A stretch of DNA of 64,000 nt from Coccinella septempunctata (GCF_907165205.1 NC_058190.1:14578001-14642000); one strand, 5' to 3'. Numbered from the stretch's first letter, positions 1 through 12,041 are shown. Notes: generated from the letters alone by a model not told the origin. A program made the numbers and translations.

Positions 1-816
1 CGTAGTGCTGATGTGGGTACAGATTGAAGCAAACTAAAAATATAGGAATAGACCATTATATTTATTTAAAGAGGTGTGCTCAATGTATATACCTAAATTT
101 TGAAAACTACTATTTTATTATTTTCTGAATAAATTGGTTTGAGGCCTAAATAGTTTAACATTTAGTTTTACTGAAATCCGATTGACACTACGTTATGCCT
201 TATTCGAAACTATGAAAAGGATAAGTATGGAAGAGGGTAAGATTGTTATAATAAATGTTGAAGATTGACTATATTCAGAACAGAACAACAAACAAGCCTA
301 ATGTTCATTCATACGATATTCGACAATATAAACGATGATCCGAAAGTGCATTTATTGTTATTTTAATTTATTATATTCGAAATCATCGATCAAAACATAT
401 TAATGCAATTTCGGATCATCGTATCGACGGATATCGTATACATGAACAGTGATCTAACTTTCTTCAGAGACGTCTATTACTGATACTTAATTGTAGTACA
501 AAATACGATTATTAAACGTCTATTTTTGGTAAATTGAAGTCGTTGAAATATAGTCTATAATATATGAGTTGTAAACGTTTATAGACCACTGGTTTTCGAC
601 GTAATTTCTGAATTACTTAAGTAGTCTAAAAGACATATATGAAATACGAGTATCAGACGTATATGAAATACGAGTAGGAGACGTATATCCAGGATTGATT
701 TTATACGTCTACCACGCGGACATTTGTCCTTCTTATTTTGGTCTAATGAAACCGTATTTATACGTCGGAATAAGTTGACTTATATATGTTTAATAAACGA
801 AAGGTGGTTTCCTGGG
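1..816 (-). mobile_element. Terminal part of a CCCAGGAAAC-ended DNA transposon (inverted partial copy)
   Basis: This stretch is the reverse complement of about 6727-7552, with scattered mismatches and small indels. It stops at 816 with GGTTTCCTGGG, the mirror of the CCCAGGAAACC that begins the complete copy at 6727. Homology runs to base 1, so the element continues outside the window. The arm is dense in ACGTCT/AGACGT motifs (for example near 470, 520, 660, 680 and 700) and holds an imperfect hairpin at 302-448. No coding capacity is seen here. The alternative reading, that 1-7552 is one element with 0.8-kb inverted repeats, fits less well because the matching CCCAGG terminus at 9448 completes a separate unit. 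Confidence 0.7.
302..448. repeat. Imperfect hairpin in the subterminal region of the transposon
   Basis: The left arm starts TGTTCATTCATACGATATTC and the right arm ends with its approximate complement near ATATCGTATACATGAACA. The arms are about 50 bases and flank an AT-rich loop. The same hairpin is at about 7096-7242 in the other copy, so it is a conserved part of the element. Structured subterminal DNA of this kind could bind transposase, but that is inference. Confidence 0.6.
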
Positions 817-1280
817 TAACACTGCTTTGAATCGCCTACTTTAGACTGAATACAGCTTGTTACTATTTATTTCGAAAATTAAAGGTATGGAAAGATACCC
901 AATGACAAATCGATATACGACTACAAATCCACAATAATAAAAATAAATAAAAAAATAATAATTAGCATGTGAATTCATTCATACCTCATTTGTCTCGAGT
1001 TCAATTGCAAAATGATGTCAGCACGTGTCATCCACCAGTAGAATGCATAGCTACAACTCCTTTCTTGTGTTTTGTTAGTTATTCAATCTTTCGTTAGAAA
1101 TAGTGGTAATGGTATAAATTTAATCTGTTAGTATTATTAACGTCCAGTTTCATAATCAAATCTAAAGTCCTTTAAGCTTGAAGATTTCTTTGGTGTTAAT
1201 TTTAGTAGGGTGAAAAAAAGCTTTCAAATTGAATGAACTTAGAGTTTGATTATGAGAGAAGCCTAAAGGAATTTTTCTTG
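817..1280. other. AT-rich intronic DNA, nothing recognised
   Basis: No exon, RNA gene or repeat end is seen between the transposon terminus at 816 and the poly-T tract at 1280. It includes an A/T-rich low-complexity patch around 930-960. Confidence 0.4.
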
Positions 1281-1475
1281 TTTTTTTTTTTTATAGCATG
1301 GGGAATCTGCGACCGTGAAAACACGGGGCTCTATCTCTCGCCCAGAGGAACCCATTTCTAGGGAACACTGTGGGGTTACTCACTCTCCTGAGTTCGCGAC
1401 CCACTAAACCTAACCTGCTTTACATTGGTTCCGGGTATTTGCCTATAAACCATTTATCCCTTAATCGGTTTAATT
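1281..1475 (-). mobile_element. 3' tail of a Jockey-like LINE (5' truncated)
   Basis: Read on the - strand, this segment matches the 3' untranslated region of the + strand copy at 15424-15616. Both carry GGTTTATAGGCAAAT, CCCGGAACCAA, CTCAGGAGAG and GCAGATT, then a CCC-rich box and a poly-A tail. Here the tail is the T run at 1280-1292. No reverse transcriptase remains. Heavy 5' truncation is normal for LINE insertions. Confidence 0.65.
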
Positions 1476-2526
1476 TTTCTTGTAGAACGTCTGTGCGCAA
1501 TTTATCAGGAAACTTGAACCAGTAGACATAGGCGGAAATAAACATGTTTCGCGAGGGGGGGCACCCCTTAGGGAGGTCTGAGGTGACCGCTCCCGAGGTT
1601 GATATGTTAGGTGGATAAGATGTCTGAAAATTCTTTAAATGTCTAAAACCAACGAAAAAGCTCCAGAATATCTGTTTTTTGTCGCTGTTTTTCCTCTTTT
1701 GGCTTCTTTTCTACCTTCTTTCTCGCCTATTTTTTTTCTTCGCCCTTTCCTCAACCTTTTCCTCTTTTTTCTGTGGGGAACCGTGGACATATGGGGGCAC
1801 GGCCCCCCCTATTTCCGCCTAATCCCCCCAATTTCCCAGAATTTACTGGCAGTTAATTTGACAATTTCGGAGTGTTGCAAGAGGAAACTGTTGATTCTAG
1901 CAATAATTTCAGATATGAAAATCAGTTGCTTTTAAGATTCATTGCAACAACCTAACAATTAACACGTCGGTCCTGTATCGAACGTCCGACAACAGCCTCC
2001 TCGACCTCCAGAAGATGCTATCTGATGTGTACCAGCTCGAAATAACTGACACAAGAAGGCGTTCAAGTTAATTTAATTATACACTAGAGAGAAAGACTAA
2101 TTAAATTTGTCTGAAAATACTGGAAACAAACGATTATTCTTGAGCATCAATCATTCCGGTTTGTCTTGTTGTTACACATTCACCAAATAATTATTAAACA
2201 GTCGCTGCATAAGATATATTTATATGGTAGGTACGAAGGAACTCTGATACGAAGTCACCGACTGTAGACGATTTGCGTGTCGAATGGTTATTTTTTATTG
2301 GGTTTCGTGTTAATTCACACTGAAATGCGGACGAAAAGATTGCGCATAATTTTTCAGTATAAAGATTTGGTGGGATTTCATAACTTGCAATCAATCTTGT
2401 AATTCGTGCTCACAAAGATTGGTAGAAAAAAATCTGTGATTGAATCCAAACGCGAATCAAAAGGAAGAATGAATGAGAATACTTTTGAGCTCAGGTCTCG
2501 GCTTTTCTTCTACGTTCATTTGGATA
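1476..2526. other. Intronic DNA with a pyrimidine-rich tract and a weak inverted repeat
   Basis: AGGCGGAAATA near 1529 and its complement TATTTCCGCCT near 1808 bracket about 290 bases with G-rich and C-rich runs near both ends, as in a small degraded inverted-repeat element. Bases 1670-1770 are strongly pyrimidine-rich. The open frame across 1639-1935 has a Phe/Leu/Pro-biased composition explained by that tract and is not called as a gene. Confidence 0.3.
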
Positions 2527-3137
2527 TACAGGGTAAGTCTTTGACTCGTACAAATATTAACACCAACAGTAGATTATGGAGGTCAAAAGAAACACTTCTT
2601 TCATTAACCAGTGTTTCTGATTCGGCCCTTATAAAGAGATATAGCCTTTTTAAGTTTTCATGATGAGCTGCGCCACCCCTGTAAAGAGAAAATTACCTTC
2701 AGAATAACTAGCTAAATCTGTGACTCTACACATCTGTGGATCTTTTTAACAGAGTTGTATTAGGCCAAAGTACCCAATTTTTTAAATTTCACAAATACTT
2801 TTTAATTTTTGAACATCAAATTACTCGAAAACGGCTCATGATATGAGAAAATAAAAGGAACACTTTTATTTTAAAAAACGTTCAATTATTCATTAGATAG
2901 CGTCCAACTCAGTTTCAAGAGTTGGGTTCTTTGAATTTTTGGTACGTAATGGTCAGAAAACTGGAAGACGTTAGTGATATCTTGTGGCCAAAAAAGGTTA
3001 ATCAAATAAATGAAAAACTATATTCCGATTTTTCAACAGCCTGTATCTCTTAAACCGAGCAGATTCGGAAAGAATATTGAAGGAAAAATGTGAATCTACT
3101 GTTGAAATATTTGTAGGAGTCAAAGACTCACCCTGTA
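2527..3137. mobile_element. MITE, CAGGGTGAGTC family, copy 1
   Basis: The element starts TACAGGGTAAGTCTTTGACT and ends with the complementary AGTCAAAGACTCACCCTGTA, giving terminal inverted repeats of roughly 60 bases that include a TTTGACCTC/GAGGTCAAA box. Both ends abut TA-rich sequence (TATA on each side), which fits a TA target duplication. Related copies are at 18274-18984, about 30735-31110 and about 47560-48117. It encodes no protein. Confidence 0.8.
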
Positions 3138-3399
3138 TATTACGTCTATTTTGAATGGCATACAATGAAAAATATTGAACTGAATTTGATTTTTGTCGCA
3201 TATTACGAAACGTGGGGATAGCATTTATGGTGTCGGTTTTCAGTACGTCCACTGCAATCGTAATATACCAATTCCACTCAGTTGTCGTCGTTACTGTATT
3301 TTTAGATTTACTGCAGCTTTAGATTTTTCTGCGAGTGAACCTATGTGTTTGAAATGTGTAATATCGTCAATTCCTATGACATTATCGGCACGCATCGAA

Positions 3400-4835
3400 A
3401 TATCGAAATGCTGACGGATATTTTTCAATTTAACATTTCTTGACTTCACGAAATATTTGAAGATAAAATTAATTATTATACTACAGTTACCATTATAGCT
3501 TCATCAAATTTGAGCACATATCTTTAAACTTTATTAAATTTTCTACAGAAATTCTTATCTCGTAGCAAATTATACCGTTTCCACATATGTAATGTGGTCA
3601 AATTTGATAAGGCTATAAGGATAACTAAAGTAACGTGCGTTCAAAAAAATTCGTTGTAGGCTATGGAATTTTAAACGTTGATATTCGGTGTCTGGACGTA
3701 GGTCTTTTCTTATTCAAGTAATTCTACTTCATCTTCCCAAAATGTAAACAATTTTGACATTAACCTATACATCATAATTTCGTATAAAGTTAATTTCGTC
3801 CAAAGTTCGAAAAGCATTTCTTTTATTGAGTCAGATCACAAGAATCCAAACAATCTGAGGCGGTTAGAAAAATTCTTGGTAAAAATTTTAATCGATTTTC
3901 ACAATTTTCATACGTAAGAGACATGAATTTTGAACGAATCGTGGTATTATGTTTTTTTTTTTGTAAAAAGGTTCTACCTATTTCAGTAATATGAATAAAG
4001 CACAGTAAGTATCTCAGTATGTTTATTAATTCTCTATAAATATTGAATTGATTTGGACGTTACTAAAAATCCATGACTAAACTAAAGAACTGAACTGCAT
4101 GAAAATAAATATTGGACAATTCATCAAAATTCAATTTAGCTATAAAAAGGCATGATGCTTTCTCCTTATTCATAACGTTTGAATGTTTGAGTTGCATAAA
4201 GAAAATAGGTCCCACATTTTGTCATTGACTGATGCATACCGAACTGCATTTTTTTTTTGGGATGCTACAAGGATAGGTAATCAATATTTCAAATTTTCTG
4301 ATAACATGTCAATCTTTATCAAAACAAACTGATGTCTTTCATTCAAAATCGTGTGGCATAAAATATGTCAACAGATACTCCAGCCACTTGAGATAAAACC
4401 CGAACACTGGTTCATGGAGCTTCTGTCTTCTGTCATCATATTTTCATTATTGCTGAATAACTCTGAGGTTTTCTTCTTTGGTCGACCACCACTGGAACAT
4501 TAAGGAATATTTCCTCGTTCCTTCTATTTTTTCCCAATAATAAATGCTTTTTACACGTCAGTAAAAACCATCCTCATAATTTCCGGATACTTTAAATTCA
4601 ACAACATTCCGAAATGCTAACTTCCAACTTGACAGTTCACCTGGAAAATTGTACAGCAAAAGCTAAGAATTACGTTAGAGACGAAATATCGACGTTCAAA
4701 ATTCCATAGCCTACTTGACGACGATTTTTTTTCCTCGCACGTTGTAAGTGATTTAATAGAAAAGATCAAAATATTTCGTGAATCAAGATATGTTAAATAG
4801 AAGAATAACCGTCAACATTTCGATCATGTATTAAA
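3400..4835. mobile_element. Foldback / long inverted-repeat element, degraded
   Basis: Sequence at about 3400-3470 is the inverted partner of about 4760-4835 (shared AATATTTCGTGAA and ATGTTAAAT boxes). Sequence at about 3630-3690 pairs with about 4675-4745 (shared TAGGCTATGGAATTTT and AACGT boxes). The left arm is interrupted by a secondary inverted repeat at about 3480-3625. The central kilobase has no recognisable gene. The outer boundaries are approximate. Confidence 0.5.
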
Positions 4836-6726
4836 CGACATTTTTTGTTGCAGTTCACTTTAATGATCTCTTCATGAAGCTTTGAAAAGTAGACATCCTA
4901 CATATATATGAGTTTCAATTGTAATGATTTTTATTCGTGTGATAGCAGCATTTATTTAAATTGTGAAGTATTCTTTCTTTCTCAAGCTTTCAAGGTTTAT
5001 TTATATCTTCATTGGGAGAATTACAATGTAATTTAATTGGTATTGATAATTAGGATTTTCAAGTACTTCGACAAATATAAAATTTGTACGCGTGAAACAT
5101 ATTCGACAAAAACCATATCCCTCGCCATATCCCAATTATAAGTGGGGACATTTCTTCAGTTTCTGATACTCTGTTATTTATAGCTGTAGGCTTGAATGAA
5201 AACCTATCTATCTCCCCGTTAAATATTTCATGGCACGTAGCTGTTTTTGTTATATTCTCTTCGTTAGACTAACATCGTTTGAAGATGAATTTGGCTCATT
5301 ATGCCTATCGTGGAGAGATGTTTCGATACCATTAGCTGGTGGAGCCACTTTTTGTTTTCGAGGAGAAACATGAATTTCGACTCTATCTTCGTTTTTGCCA
5401 ATTAGTGAATGAAACAGAGGAAAAAACATCACGTATATTTGGAATTTCACTCGGAATTTCATGTAGGTGAAGACATAAGGAAAGTATATGCTTCGAGATA
5501 TAATTTAAGAATGATTGTATCATATTCATGATGATATGATGAATCTTATATTCAAGCAAATTTTTCAATTGCTGACTCCTCTGATTCAAAAAAATTGAAA
5601 AACGCTCTCATCATAAGGAGTTCTAAATTTGATCACATTGATTGATTTTTCCATTTGTATGATGTTTGATTGGTGATGTTTGAAGTCAGAGGGGTCCTGT
5701 AGGCCTCTGTCCGGAAATGCTTCATGTTCGGATACAGGGCGTTATATGTATTCAAAATAATTATAAATTCGATATGCGGCAATCCATGAGGAAAAGACTG
5801 TACTCTTGTATCCTGGCTGTAGCCGACCATTTTCAACACTTATTGTAATTTGAAAAGTTTTTGATGTAATAAAATTTATAGTTCGATTGCTCTACGTATA
5901 ACACACGGTGTTCAATTTACTGAAAAGTGACGCATACCGGAAAAAAATGCGTAGACATTTTTTGTTCTGAATTGAATTGAATAAATTAATGTCATTTTGG
6001 AAAATTACTATGGCTTGTTATTTTCTTCTTCAAACATATGAAAGTCAATTTCAGTACGCACCCTACTGTAGATTCTGAAGACGAGTTAATCAACGTGTAA
6101 TGATCGATCAGTTCGATCACCTCAATGAGTCATCCATGTTTATCAAATCTCTTTCAAATATATCAAGAAGTTTGGTCATTTGCGAGATGTAATCCTTCAC
6201 AGTTGGATTGGTGAAAACTCCAAATATTACGTTTTAGTTTTGTGTACAGAAAAAAAATTAAAACTTGAATTTAAAAAAGTTGATTTTTCAAATACTTTCT
6301 CGACTTTTGCCTCACCCTGTATTACCTATAAATCGATATGGGAGCAACTATACTAAGCCTTTTTCGAGGCTTTTTTGATGAAGATGTTCATAATTTTGAA
6401 ACAGAAGGTTTTGGAGATACTTGAATATTTTACCCTGATTATATTCAGAATAAGAAAGTTAGAGAGGGAAATGTCGGTTCAAACATTGAAACAAATAAAA
6501 CGAGAATTTCAATATAGTTTTTTTCCTGTTCTGCACCATAAAATATCAATAACCTTCCTATGACATATTAACAGCTGCGAGATACGGAGAAGTTTGGTGA
6601 TGAGTTTGACTGGTCACTTATCTAAGTGAAAAGTAAAGAAAAATGTTTGGTTGGAGAAAAGGTTCCCACTATAAAAGATTCAACGAATCTGATATTCAAA
6701 AGTTTTTATATTGAATTGCATGATAT
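4836..6726. other. Intronic DNA, no recognised gene
   Basis: Only short chance open frames are present. A single transposon-like terminus CACCCTGTA lies at 6313-6321 without a clear partner. A slightly GC-richer patch at about 5680-5830 shows no exon signature. Confidence 0.4.
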
Positions 6727-9448
6727 CCCAGGAAACCACCTTTCGTTTATTAAACATATATAAGTCAACTTATTCCGACGTATAAATACGGTTTCATTAG
6801 ACCAAAATAAGAAGGACAAATGTCCGCGTGGTAGACGTATAAAATCAATCCTGGATATACGTCTCCTATTCGTATTTTATATACGTCTGATATTCGTATT
6901 TCATGTACGTCTTTTAGACTACTTAAGTAATTCAGAAATTACGTCGAAAACCAGTCGTCTATAAACGTTCACAACTCATATATTATAGACTATATTTCAA
7001 CGACTTCAATGTACCAAAAATAGACGTTTAATAATCGTATTTTGTACTACAATTAAGTATCAGTAATAGACGTCTCTGAACAACGTTAGACCTACTGTTC
7101 ATGTATACGATATCCGACGATACGATGATCCGAAATTGCATTAATATGTGTTGATCGATTATTTCGAATATAATAAATTAAAAGAACAATAAATGCACTT
7201 TGGGATCATCGTTCATACTGTCGAATATCGTATGAATGAACATTAGGCTTATTTGTTGTTAGATATTACTGTTCTGAATATAGTCAATCTTCAACATTTA
7301 TTATAACAATCTTACCCTCTTTCATACTTATCCTTTTCATAGTTTCGAATAAGACATAACATAGTGTCAATCGGATTTTAGGAAAACTAAATTTTAAACT
7401 ATTTAGGTCTCAAACCAATTTATTGAGAAAATAATACAATAGTAGTTTTCAAAATTTAGGTATATACATTGAGCACACCTCTTCAAATAAATATAATGGT
7501 CTATTCCTATATTTTCAGATTGCTTCAATCAGATGTACCCACATCAGCAATACGACCTCTGTAAAATGTTATTTCAGTTAGTTTTAGGAGAAAAAAATAT
7601 GTCGAACAAAACATACCAAATATCTTTTTCATCATATTAGTAGACTTGAAAGTGGAGAGCTTTCTTCAAAATCGGTTATGTCATTTTGTTTTTTAGCAGA
7701 TGTTTAAACATGTCCATCACTATGTTGAATCAGAATCCATTTTAATCACTCATGACAAAGTACAATTAATTTCCTCCAGACAAAACAAACACAGTAAACA
7801 CACACAGCTTACGAAACTATTTCAAGATGGACGACAAGGAGAACGAACTACGAACAGCGCATGCCGCATAGCATAGCATAGAAACACGGCCGTGACTGCC
7901 ACATGCGTGTATTGTAACGATAACTAATTGCCTATTGGCCGGTCGGGCCTGCGTAGATCCTCAATCCTCTGCCTACGTAAACATGGCACCAACGTTGCCA
8001 GGCTACTAAAAATGTAGTAGATCTTGAACATTCTCATAAATCTGCTAGGCTTGTTTGAATTAGAACTAGTAGACTACAATTATATCAAGTGAATAGTAAT
8101 TGAAGAGGGCTCATTCAGTTTTCCAGATCACAAGATAGACATCAGAATCTTTGATGGTTGAAGCAATCAGTGTATGGACAGGACATTATTTCATTTCATG
8201 TGACAACGCTGTGAATTGTCGAATTGGGGGACTTTTAATCAAAGATATTATATGTGTAATATTTTTGCTTTTAATTGGTTGACGACCATCAATCCGAATG
8301 AATTAAACTCCATTTGGCGAGGAAACTATAGAAAAATATGCAAATATGCATTTTTTTCGTTCAATGTATATATTTTTTTTTCATTTATTGCACCTATGGT
8401 TGTACCCTCTATTCAAGAATATCTAGTATGAATGTTATACATATAAATTATTCCTGCCACGGCTCAACCATTTATATACAGCTATCATTTAAATGGTGAT
8501 TTTTATGGAAAAAGATTAAGTTCGATGTGAGCCGATTAATTAGCTACCTGGTGAAATCAGTTCAAACAATTAAAGCACTTATATAAGCTGAATCGCTTTT
8601 TCAACTTCAAAAAACTTGTTTGGAACTATATGTACTAGGTGTATAAAACTCAGAAACATAGATATGACAATAATGAATAAAGGACCAGTATTTTTTTTCT
8701 CCCTGATAACTAGAAGTAATGTAGTAGGTATCTACATATGGCTTATAATAATAGTCATATTTGAAACCTTTCATATATTTGTCCAGTGTAGACCTCAATG
8801 ATGAGTGTTAAAAAAATTCGCTAATAGACAGATTGAAAACCTACCATATATCCGTTTAATATACCTAAGTTCATGGAGTAGGAAGGTAGTTTGAGATATG
8901 TACGACTTATAGTCGTATAATTTGTGGAACTTTATAGACCTAGTTTATAAATTATGAAAAATTATTAAAGCTGGGAAATAAGCGATATATATTGTAGGAT
9001 GCATATTGTTCCAATCGTAAAAACACAACTGGAAGACAAAATAGATCTCATTATGTACATATGACTTCCACTTATAGACATTTCAAAAACCTATCACATA
9101 TTCGTTTAATATATGTAGGTGTAGGAAGTACGTGGAAAAGTACAATATATTCGACGTATAATTCGGAGATCTTGTAGACTTCGTTAATAACTGATGAATA
9201 TGACGAAGAGTTTAAAATAATTGAAGTATATGAACAAAAAATAATCTTCAGTTCTTGAAAAAACTATTGATAAGCAAAAAACATATATTGTGGTATATAT
9301 AGCTAACGCTAAAAGACGTTTTATAAACCTACTACAGAAAAATGGTATAATATAGACGTAAAATACTCGTACTGTGATAGACCAAAACGAAAAATATACC
9401 ATCAGGATGAATATTAGACGTATACTAAACCAAGGTGTGTTTCCTGGG
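6727..9448. mobile_element. Complete 2.7-kb non-autonomous DNA transposon with CCCAGGAAAC termini
   Basis: The element begins CCCAGGAAACCACCTTTCGT and ends with an inverted match, AAGGTGTGTTTCCTGGG. The terminal repeats are imperfect, about 20 bases. Both subterminal regions contain many AGACGT/ACGTCT-type motifs: left at about 6830-7080; right near 9175, 9312, 9352 and 9415. The right side also has two diverged units about 250 bases apart (around 8837 and 9090, sharing ATTCGTTTAATATA). A 7.7-8.0-kb core is GC-richer. AT flanks both ends, but no longer target duplication is clear. No transposase is recognised, so the superfamily is left open. Confidence 0.7.
7827..7871 (+). CDS. 14-residue open frame in the transposon core, possible transposase-start relic
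   Basis: An ATG in good context (TTTCAAGATGG) opens MDDKENELRTAHAA before a stop. It lies just after an A/C-rich leader and at the edge of the only GC-rich part of the 2.7-kb element. That is where an autonomous relative might begin its protein. No homology can be claimed and it may be chance. Confidence 0.15.
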   Translation: MDDKENELRTAHAA

Positions 9449-9682
9449 ATAGTTTAGGTTTTAAAATGAAAGTAAATGATTTTTTCTAGGAGTAACTACG
9501 AGTAGCTATACCTAATTCAATTCGTGTACAGTATGAAGATTAATCTAATACATAAAGTCCAAAATCAGAAAATGTTCATCCTCATGTTGAGTTTTCATTC
9601 GAAAAACTTGACAAATACCAACTTTCACATTTATCCATCATAAAGAAATATTCTGTCTAATCAATTGCACTTTGATTTTCAG

Positions 9683-9796
9683 TACCCCCAGAAAAATTGA
9701 GGGTTCTGAACGAGAATGGCGTGCACATACCTGATTACATTCTCGGACCGTACAATGAAGCCAGTGCCGTCAACATAACTTGCGTGGCTACAGGAG
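9683..9796 (+). CDS. Side-family (sidestep-like) Ig receptor, internal exon
   Basis: A 114-base exon bounded by TTTGATTTTCAG and GGTGAGT. It enters with two bases of a split codon and exits after the first base of a Gly codon, matching the phase of the exon at 17029. It reads PPEKLRVLNENGVHIPDYIL then GPYNEASAVNITCVATGG. The NITCVATGG segment holds the first cysteine of an immunoglobulin domain. In Drosophila, Side-family proteins are cell-surface Ig/fibronectin receptors for Beaten path proteins in motor axon guidance. The assignment rests on recall of the family; which paralogue it is cannot be told. Upstream exons are outside the window or not recognised. Confidence 0.75.
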
Positions 9797-10389
9797 GTGA
9801 GTAACACATCTTTCATTAATAATTACAGTACTCGCATTGGCGTCAAAGTCACGCCATAAATTACTTTGCATCACGATAATTATCAACTTTAAGTGAATGT
9901 TGTTAATCACTAGAATGGAAATTATTCTTGCGATCCGTTTTAAATCAAAATACTTTTAATCTCGAATATGCACAATTCGGAATGAATCATCTTTGTATGG
10001 TGAAATGATCATTTCTTTTTTTCCTCATCCTACTTAATTAATATCTTCCCTTTTTAATTTTAATCTCGCTATATTCTGAAAGTTGATAATACTGCCAACA
10101 GTCTTCAATATTTGATCATTTTGTTACAAATTATGTCTACTTCACATCGAATCAAGAATTCGAAAAACTCCGAAGCCTGCTGGTTATTTTCTCTATAACT
10201 TCATAGGCGTAAGTCTACTAATATAGTAATATACTATATTAGTAATAATACTAATATAATAATAGCGGCTACACACTGCCCAACTCGGTCGGGCCGACAG
10301 CCCGACTTGGTCGGGTTGGATGTGAAATCGGTCCGTGTGTAGCTATGACCGCCGAAAGAGGATTTGTCGGGTCTTGTCGTATAGACGGA

Positions 10390-12041
10390 GAGCCACAGCC
10401 AAAAAAAGTCTCTGAATTTCTTAAGCCTGGTTTTTTCTCAGGTGATTACAATCATAATATACAATAAAATGCTGCGGTCAGTCAAGTGGATCTTAGAATA
10501 TGTGCCTCTGGTGCGCATTCAAACATGTCGTGATTACCGACATAACAAAATCAATTTCTTAAGGCTGAAACTTTATAAACTTTTGTATTTTGGTATGTAA
10601 ATCAAAATTATGATAGTCAGTCAACGTCCGATCGGGACACAGCTGGTCAGTCAGCTTCAATGTGCGTAGCGTCGTTTATAAAGATACAATTCGTTTATTA
10701 ATTTTTTGTGTAACTACTATTGACCATATTATTGATGAATAAAATGGTCAGTCAGCCATTCCGTAGAACAACGCCCGTCAGTCAGTGGATAAGAAATTAA
10801 ATTTTTTCGCTCCCTATAGATATTACATCATAACACATTTATTTCAATGAGAAACTGTTCTTTAAAATCTCAGAAATAAAATTCGTTCGAAATCAACAGG
10901 ATACTTAACGAACATGGGTATACGAGTATACGCACAAGTTAGAACTCATTGTTTTTCAAACATTTCTAATATTTATTTAATTCATTAACGATAACAAGCT
11001 ATATATAAAGAATCATCACATGATTCATCATCTGAATCTTCATCTGAATCCATATCATCATTTTCACTATCGTGATCTGACAAGTCGAGCTCGAGTGTTG
11101 CAGAATCTGAAAAATAAATAAAATTCAGTAAAAAAAGTATTTTTATGATTGTTTAATCCAGATAAAGATATTTCTATACCTGTATTTTCTTGTAGAGGTG
11201 GAATAATGACATCTTGTACAAGTTCTGTTAATTGGTCGCCTTTGAACCAATCAAAGTCATATTTCTCATCCAACCAATTTCCACCCGTAGTCTGTAGGAG
11301 ATAGCTCCGTTGGAATTTGACGGTGAGCATTACGCCAAATATTTGAAATGAAGCTCACTCTTAAGAACTGCTGCATCAATTCCGATTGGCATGGTGGCAT
11401 ACTCGACCCATCTACATTCTTTATTTTAATTTTATAAGGATCATTTGTGGTGCTTAAACATTTATACGTCTGTGAAAATAAAACGAATCTTGCCTCGTCA
11501 ATTGATTTAATTTTTTTCAAGCCGTATAAATGGCTAATTCTTGAACCCAAGGTCAGCGAATGTTTTTTGAAAATCTTCGCTTTGCTTCATTATCTGCAGA
11601 GGTTTTTTTTTATCTTTCTTGTAAAAAGCTGGGTTAAAATCACATCCAGTCAAAGCATGCAGTTCAGGAAGAGCATTGCAAACAGAATTTCCCAATTCTT
11701 GATGCATTCTACTGACATTAATCATCCTTTGATGCTTTCCAGTCAAACGTCCAGTCCAGTCTACGCACATTAAAGCTGACTGACCAGCTATGTCCCGATA
11801 GGACGCTGACTGACTAATCATAATTTTGATTTAGATACCAAAATACAAAAGTTTATAAAGTTTCAGCCTTAAGAAATTGATTTTGTTATGTCGGTAATCA
11901 CGACATGTTTGAATGCGCATCAGAGGCACATATTCTAAGATCCACTTGACTGACCGCAGCATTTTATTGTATATTATGATTGTAATCACCTGAGAAAAAA
12001 TCAGGCTTAAGAAATTCAGAGACTTTTTTTGGCTCTGGCTC
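10390..12041. mobile_element. 1.65-kb transposon with about 260-bp inverted repeats and GTCAGTCA motif array
   Basis: The left arm (10390 to about 10655) and right arm (about 11776-12041) are inverted copies with termini GAGCCACAGCC and GGCTCTGGCTC, sharing AAGTCTCTGAATTTCTTAAG and GTCGTGATTACCGACATAA. GTCAGTCA occurs at 10476, 10615, 10645, 10746 and 10776, and its complement TGACTGAC at 11777, 11807 and 11947. The unique centre has a decayed gene on the - strand (10985-11821). The superfamily is not recognised. Length and structure fit a DNA transposon that retains one partial gene. Confidence 0.7.
10985..11821 (-). pseudogene. Decayed transposon gene with PIN/FEN-like HALTGCD motif
   Basis: Three frame segments read in order on the - strand. 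The first (11821-11534) contains NALPELHALTGCDFNPAF; HALTGCD resembles the helix-turn-helix Asp signature of FEN/PIN-like nucleases and is recalled from transposon proteins of many animals. The second (from 11550) contains YGLKKIKSIDEARFVLF and MPPCQSELMQQFLRVSF. The third (from 11330) contains YDFDWFKGDQL. Frameshifts lie near 11540 and 11290. A 73-base GT-AG intron (11107-11179) precedes a last exon encoding an acidic Asp/Ser-rich tail ending at TAA 10985-10987. The N-terminal part expected of the family is missing and the 5' end runs into the inverted repeat. Nuclease function is inference from the motif only. Confidence 0.55.

Noticed and set aside
1639..1935. 98-codon open frame rich in Phe, Leu and Pro
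   Set aside because: The composition comes from a pyrimidine tract; no domain, promoter or splice context.
10217..10241. Perfect AT hairpin CTAATATAGT / ACTATATTAG
   Set aside because: It lies in a simple AT-rich tract beside a transposon insertion site; low-complexity sequence explains it.
11447..11773. 108-codon + strand open frame
   Set aside because: It is the antisense shadow of the decayed HALTGCD gene.
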